Part shown: positions 4,742 to 8,126 of the stretch, in pieces
Layout of the letters: each line of letters opens with the position of its first letter
Numbering within the stretch: position 1 is the first letter of the stretch
From: an uncultured Microcaldota archaeon
Lineage (GTDB): Archaea; Micrarchaeota; Micrarchaeia; Anstonellales; Bilamarchaeaceae
Length of the DNA: 8,126 bases
NCBI GenBank assembly: GCA_903920925.1
Contig: CAIXOA010000029.1
Location: 1-8,126, forward strand
Direction: 5' to 3'
Made by a program: the position numbers and the translations under genes
Notes under the pieces: model-generated
Databases searched by the model: none
What the model saw: the letters and a program-made list of their open reading frames with translations, nothing else
What the model was told of the DNA's origin: nothing

Positions 4742-6067
4742 ATGTCTTTTGATTTTTCCCCTTTTCTTGAGGCGTGCGCCGAAGCGAGGCGCACCGCCCT
4801 CTCTTTTTCCGATCCCCTAATCGTGCATCATCTTGACGCAGATGGCGTGAGCAGCGGAGCAATAGTTGAATCCGCCTTCCGCGCGGAATGGAAAAAGCAC
4901 AGGAGGATTTGCATAAAGAAATTAGGAGATACGGAATTGGATTCCATTAAGGATGAAAAGGAAATCATATTCGTGGATTTGGGCGGAGGCAATCCCCGCG
5001 TTAATGAGTTGCACGACGTCCTCATCATAGACCACCACCAGACCAAGGGCGTTACCAAGCCCCAAATCAACCCTCTATTGTATGGAATAGACGGCGGTGA
5101 CGAACTGAGCGCCGCAGGCACCGCCGCCCTGGTTTTTGATGCACATTACGACCTAGGCGTAGTAGGTGCAGTCGGAGACATGCAATACCCCCTCCGCGGG
5201 GCAAACAGACTGCTAATCGAGCGCGGGCAGAAGAACGGAGAGATAGAGCTCGCCAACGAACTCCGGATGTTCGGAAGGTATTCCCGCCCCCTCACCCAGT
5301 TCCTTGCATATTCAGATGAGCCATACCTCCCCGGCATCTCCTTCAACGAACTCAACGCGGAAAAGCTCCTCTCCGATTTGCAAATCCCGCTCCAGAAAGG
5401 GGAAAGATGGCGCACATATTCCGACCTCTCAGAAACAGAAAAGAAAAAACTCGTATCCTCCCTCTCCGACCTTTTGGTGGAGAAAGGGAAGCCATTCATA
5501 GCGGAAAATCTCGTCGGAGAAACTTACCTCCTCACAAAAAGGGAAAAGAGAAGCGAAACCTACGACGCATCCGAATTTTCCACAATGCTCAATGCATGTG
5601 GAAGGCACGGAAGGCCGGACATAGGAGTAGCGGTATGCCTCGGAGAGAAATGGGCAGAGGAGGAAGCCGCGCAGCTTCTCCGCCTCCACAAGACAAGAAT
5701 CCGAGAGGGAATCCTCTTCGCAAGGGAATCCATAGTGGATTTCGGCCCCTTCCTTTTCTTGGATGCACGGGATAAAATAGAGGATTCAATAGTGGGCATA
5801 GTTTGCGGCATGGCAATAGGCGGATCTCCCAAACCAATACTTGGAATCGCCTCCTCTGAAGAGGGCAGGGGCATAAAGGTCTCCGCGAGGGGAACGCGCG
5901 CCCAGATAAATGCCGGCTTAAATCTTGGAAACGCAATGGCCGCGGGAGTGAAAGTTTCCGGGGGCGTGGGAGGCGGCCACAAGATTGCCGCGGGCGCAAA
6001 CATTCCGTCGGAAAACCTGAACGAATTCCTTACGGCAGTTGCCGACTATTTACGTCAAAAGCCGTAG
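4742..6067 (+). CDS. DHH/DHHA1 phosphoesterase, archaeal RecJ/GAN-like nuclease
   Basis: A 441-aa protein with both halves of the RecJ-type nuclease fold. The DHH domain shows HHLDADG (29-35), IFVDLG (76-81), LIIDHHQ (94-100) and GAVGD (142-146), the Mn-binding set. The DHHA1 domain ends with the nucleic-acid-binding GGHKIAAGA motif (411-419). Length and layout match archaeal RecJ-like proteins, which include GAN (a GINS-associated 5'-3' ssDNA exonuclease) and RecJ-type RNA/DNA exonucleases; which subgroup this is cannot be settled by eye. It starts 2 bases after the radA stop with no clear Shine-Dalgarno, so translation is probably coupled to radA. The pairing suggests end resection or fork repair together with RadA (inference). 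Confidence 0.93.
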   Translation: MSFDFSPFLEACAEARRTALSFSDPLIVHHLDADGVSSGAIVESAFRAEWKKHRRICIKKLGDTELDSIKDEKEIIFVDLGGGNPRVNELHDVLIIDHHQTKGVTKPQINPLLYGIDGGDELSAAGTAALVFDAHYDLGVVGAVGDMQYPLRGANRLLIERGQKNGEIELANELRMFGRYSRPLTQFLAYSDEPYLPGISFNELNAEKLLSDLQIPLQKGERWRTYSDLSETEKKKLVSSLSDLLVEKGKPFIAENLVGETYLLTKREKRSETYDASEFSTMLNACGRHGRPDIGVAVCLGEKWAEEEAAQLLRLHKTRIREGILFARESIVDFGPFLFLDARDKIEDSIVGIVCGMAIGGSPKPILGIASSEEGRGIKVSARGTRAQINAGLNLGNAMAAGVKVSGGVGGGHKIAAGANIPSENLNEFLTAVADYLRQKP

Positions 6068-6090
6068 ACATGTGCGACACGCAACAACCT

Positions 6091-6097
6091 TTTTATA
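6091..6097 (+). promoter_or_regulatory. TATA box of the 195-aa/rsmA operon
   Basis: TTTTATA lies about 26 nt before ATG 6120, in the same CTTTTTATAC context as the HEPN/MNT promoter. It predicts a leaderless mRNA. The ATTAC...GGCATCACTGGC element is absent here. Confidence 0.55.
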
Positions 6098-6119
6098 CCT
6101 TCCCCAGACATACAAACCT

Positions 6120-6707
6120 ATGGGTTCGATTTCTGCGGCAAGAGACTTGTGTTTCAAGAATGCCGCCATTCCATCCAGCATGATGCCGTTCAGGCCGAGG
6201 GCGCTCAAGGGCAGGGATACCCTTCCCCCCGAGGGCCTGCCTTCAGCCAAAATAATCGATATACGGGAAGCAAGGGCCAGGCTTAGGCCCGAAACCCTTG
6301 AGAAGAAAAGGGGGGAACTGTCCTCACGGCTTGATTCCGCGTTGGAAAAATGCGAGGCTGCAATCTTCACCAGAGGCCGGGAGGCGTTGTTTTCGTTTGC
6401 CACCTCAATTGCATCCGACGCCTCAAAACTCATTGAGTTGGCAAACAGCAACCCTGGCGTCCTTACCCTATTCGGCAAGGATAGCAACCTGCTGATGAAT
6501 TTCATGGCGAGCCTCATCAGGGAGCTGAAGCAGACCGAGAAAGGCGTGATAAGGCGGGCAGCGGAGCCGCCTAGCGACCATTACCTGATGGCCTGGGTGG
6601 TATGGATGTATTACCTCGTTGCCTATTCAAAGGCCGGCTTCAGGGCCAGCGAGCAATCCAAGCAGCTTGAGCTACACCTCAAAAGCGTCTCAGGGCTAGG
6701 AAAATGA
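6120..6707 (+). CDS. Hypothetical helical protein, 195 aa, coupled to rsmA
   Basis: I do not recognise this protein. The ATG at 6120 is chosen because a TATA box sits about 26 nt upstream; in-frame codons back to 6039 overlap the DHH gene and the promoter. The first 50 or so residues are rich in Pro, Arg and Ser with no signal peptide. From about 55 the protein looks alpha-helical: REARARLRPETLEKKRGELSS, then SALEKCEAAI, then a central helix with FSFATSIASDASKLIELA, then LLMNFMASLIRELKQTEKG, and a conspicuous aromatic segment YLMAWVVWMYYLVAYSKA (about 153-170) that could be a buried or membrane-contacting helix. It overlaps rsmA by ATGA, so the two are co-translated. A ribosome-related role would be guilt by association only. 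Confidence 0.72.
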   Translation: MGSISAARDLCFKNAAIPSSMMPFRPRALKGRDTLPPEGLPSAKIIDIREARARLRPETLEKKRGELSSRLDSALEKCEAAIFTRGREALFSFATSIASDASKLIELANSNPGVLTLFGKDSNLLMNFMASLIRELKQTEKGVIRRAAEPPSDHYLMAWVVWMYYLVAYSKAGFRASEQSKQLELHLKSVSGLGK

Positions 6708-7426
6708 GCCCCATCAGAAAAAGCAAGAGGCTCGGCCAGCATTTTCTCAATGCACCGCAAATCCTTGAGTTCGAAGCCGAAGCAGCCGGGGTGGAAGGCA
6801 AGACCGTGATAGAAATCGGGGGAGGGGATGGAAGGCTCACGGAAAAAATCCTGGCCAAAAATCCCAGGAGGCTAATCGTAGTGGAGAAGGACCGCAGGTG
6901 GGCGGATTTCCTCAAGGAAAAGTTCGGGGAAAAAGTGGAGGTGGCCAACGGGGACTTCCTCAAAAACGAACAAAAGGCGGAAATCTTCATGGGCAACATC
7001 CCTTACTACATCTCCTCGCCCATCCTTTTCTCGATAGCAAAGAAGGATTTCGAGCGCGCCCTCCTGATGGTGCAGGAGGAGTTCGCGGTAAGGATGGTGG
7101 CAAAGCCAAAAACAGGCGAATACGGCCGCCTAAGCGTCACGTCCCAGCTCCTATTCAAAATAAAACTCCTTAAGAAAGTAAAACGGGGCGCGTTCTCCCC
7201 GCCCCCGGAGGTTGATTCCGCAATAATCCTGCTGGAGAAGAAATCCTCACAAATCGACCCCTGGGTGGAAAAGGTGATACTCGCCCTGTTCCAGCACAAG
7301 AACCAGCTCATTTCCAAGGCCCTCAAGCACTCGGGGATAACCCCAAAAACAGAACTACCGAAGAGAAGGGCGAGGGAAATGAGCCCGGAAGAAATAGTCC
7401 AATTGGCGGAATCCCTCAGGCTTTGA
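6704..7426 (+). CDS. rsmA: 16S rRNA (adenine) N6-dimethyltransferase, RsmA/KsgA/Dim1 family
   Basis: A 240-aa SAM-dependent methyltransferase that dimethylates the two adjacent adenines in the loop of the last 16S rRNA helix, a late small-subunit step conserved in all domains. Family signatures in order are LGQHFL (10-15), EIGGGDGRLT (37-46) for SAM binding, VVEKD (59-63) for ribose contact, NGDF (82-85), the catalytic NIPYYISSPI (98-107, a variant of NLPY), and SPPPEVDSAII (165-175). The helical C-terminal domain includes FQHKNQLISKAL. It is somewhat shorter than bacterial KsgA but within the archaeal range. It starts by ATGA overlap with the 195-aa gene. Its last 11 bases overlap the end of the convergent membrane-protein gene. 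Confidence 0.96.
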   Translation: MSPIRKSKRLGQHFLNAPQILEFEAEAAGVEGKTVIEIGGGDGRLTEKILAKNPRRLIVVEKDRRWADFLKEKFGEKVEVANGDFLKNEQKAEIFMGNIPYYISSPILFSIAKKDFERALLMVQEEFAVRMVAKPKTGEYGRLSVTSQLLFKIKLLKKVKRGAFSPPPEVDSAIILLEKKSSQIDPWVEKVILALFQHKNQLISKALKHSGITPKTELPKRRAREMSPEEIVQLAESLRL

Positions 7427-7751
7427 GGTGCGCCTCAAGGTTGAAGTTCTGCTCGCCCTCCAGGGTAAGTTTCGCCGGCGTCTGGGTAAGCGGATAGAAA
7501 ATCTCAATCTTGTCCCCGGGCTTCATGTCCTCCCTCACGAAAAGCACGGGCTCCCCGTCCACGACATCCTCGATGGTGACCCTCTTGACCGGTATAAACG
7601 TCTGGAAGAACACTTTGCTCTTCCCTTCCTCGGCGGTCTTCTCGAACTTGACGAGCGAGGAGAACCTCCTCCAAACGAAGTAGAGTATGATTAGGAATAC
7701 AAGGAAACCAAAGAACACGAAAACGCCCAGGAGTATGAGCTTTATGTCCAT
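7416..7751 (-). CDS. Small membrane-anchored protein, 111 aa
   Basis: I do not recognise the family. Residues about 5-27 are a strong transmembrane segment (LILLGVFVFFGFLVFLII and following), followed by basic WRR, which by the positive-inside rule suggests the C-terminal part faces the cytoplasm. Residues about 45-108 look like a small beta-rich domain (KVFFQTFIPVKRVTIEDV, then EPVLFVREDMKPGDKIEIFYPL, then AKLTLEGEQNFNLEAH). Its ATG overlaps the stop of the PIN gene as TGATG, and GGTGG lies 4 nt before the ATG on this strand, matching other internal starts in the window. Co-expression with the PIN protein is therefore likely. Its end overlaps the end of rsmA by 11 bases. Confidence 0.75.
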   Translation of the reverse strand: MDIKLILLGVFVFFGFLVFLIILYFVWRRFSSLVKFEKTAEEGKSKVFFQTFIPVKRVTIEDVVDGEPVLFVREDMKPGDKIEIFYPLTQTPAKLTLEGEQNFNLEAHLKA

Positions 7752-8126
7752 CAGACCACCCCGAGCCTCGACCGGGACTTCAGCACAATCATCTTCACCC
7801 CGGCATTTTTTAATTTATGCCTGAGCCCGGCGTCGTTGGTGCACACTATCGCCCCCTCCTTCGCTGCGTATCCCGCAATCCAGTCGTCCACATGCCCGCT
7901 GCTGCGCACCTTCTTTACGCACATGAGCCCAAGCAATTTTAGCGCAAACCTCGCCGCCGCCCCCTCCTTTCCGTGGCCCCTCCCCAATTTCTTCAGTTCG
8001 GAAACCACTCCGCTGGGCACCACAAGCTCATGGGGCTCCTCCAGATTCTCCTCTATCTGCTTCCGTCTGTCCACCCTGAACTGGAAGGGGACAAGGAGGA
8101 AATTCGTGTCCAGGATGACTTTTTTC
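7751..8126 (-). CDS. PIN-domain protein, COG1412/Fcf1-like (5' end outside the window)
   Basis: The reading frame stays open to the window edge, so the N-terminus, probably only a residue or a few, is missing. 124 residues are visible. It begins with KKVILDTNFLL, the first strand of a PIN domain with the first acidic residue at D6 of the visible part. Further likely metal ligands are E43 (VVSELKKL), D80/D81 (HVDDWIAGYA) and D98 (VCTNDAGLRHKL). This spacing and the final KMIVLKSRSRL strand fit the stand-alone archaeal PIN proteins of COG1412 (related to Fcf1/Utp24 and often labelled VapC9-like) rather than a VapBC toxin, and no VapB-like antitoxin is visible. Fcf1 relatives cleave pre-rRNA, so an RNA-processing role is possible but inferred. 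A GTG at 8074 is not the start, because it would cut off the catalytic first strand. Confidence 0.88.
   Translation of the reverse strand, partial: KKVILDTNFLLVPFQFRVDRRKQIEENLEEPHELVVPSGVVSELKKLGRGHGKEGAAARFALKLLGLMCVKKVRSSGHVDDWIAGYAAKEGAIVCTNDAGLRHKLKNAGVKMIVLKSRSRLGVV
7756..7760 (-). promoter_or_regulatory. Shine-Dalgarno-like GGTGG before the small membrane-protein gene
   Basis: The reverse strand reads GGTGG, then TCTG, then ATG at 7751. It lies inside the end of the PIN gene and is the fourth GGTGG start signal in the window, here with 4-nt spacing. Confidence 0.55.

Noticed and set aside
5560..6003. Opposite-strand open frames of 136-147 codons over the DHH gene
   Set aside because: They mirror GC-rich third positions of the DHH/DHHA1 coding frame, and their products are low-complexity Pro/Arg/Leu-rich.
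7751..8126. VapC toxin of a VapBC pair
   Set aside because: Motif spacing fits the stand-alone COG1412/Fcf1-like group better, and the downstream partner is a membrane protein, not a VapB-like DNA-binding antitoxin. The upstream side is outside the window, so this is not absolute.

Overview
The window is archaeal chromosome. It carries a RadA recombinase, an archaeal-type DHH/DHHA1 phosphoesterase of the RecJ/GAN group, a KsgA/RsmA-type 16S rRNA dimethyltransferase, a COG1412-like PIN protein, a site-2 protease with a PDZ-like loop and a HEPN/MNT pair. Several genes have a TATA-like box about 26 nt before the ATG, as expected for leaderless archaeal mRNAs. Compact packing, short intergenic gaps and frequent AGG/ATA codons would suit a small-genome lineage such as a DPANN archaeon (Micrarchaeota- or Diapherotrites-like). 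That placement is inference only.

Layout on the + strand: a probable 3' end of a membrane protein (2-121); an M50 site-2 protease (179-1534); an unrecognised 124-aa protein (1660-2034); a 287-bp intergenic region with repeats and hairpins; a wHTH-nucleotidyltransferase (MNT) gene and an overlapping HEPN gene (2322-3345), together a type VII-like toxin-antitoxin pair; a 145-bp regulatory gap; an overlapping operon of a DUF736-like small protein, radA and a DHH phosphoesterase (3491-6067); and a promoter followed by an unrecognised 195-aa protein coupled by ATGA overlap to rsmA (6120-7426). On the - strand, a PIN-domain nuclease runs in from the right edge and is coupled by TGATG to a small membrane-anchored protein (8126-7416). 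That gene's end overlaps the end of rsmA by 11 bp.

The main non-gene signal is a short conserved module, consensus ATTAC(A/C)GGCATCACTGGC. It sits at the same distance from a TATA box in front of the HEPN/MNT operon and in front of the DUF736-like/radA/DHH operon: 33 of 43 aligned bases are identical without gaps. A partial third copy lies at 2059. It may be a shared operator or activator site tying a toxin-antitoxin pair to a recombination operon. Alternatively the two full copies, which lie as direct repeats on either side of the HEPN/MNT operon, may mark the ends of a recombined cassette.

Translation starts fall into two classes. Promoter-proximal genes mostly have little or no leader. 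Four genes (HEPN, DUF736-like, radA and the small membrane protein) have GGTGG placed 4-5 nt before the ATG, and this sets their starts.
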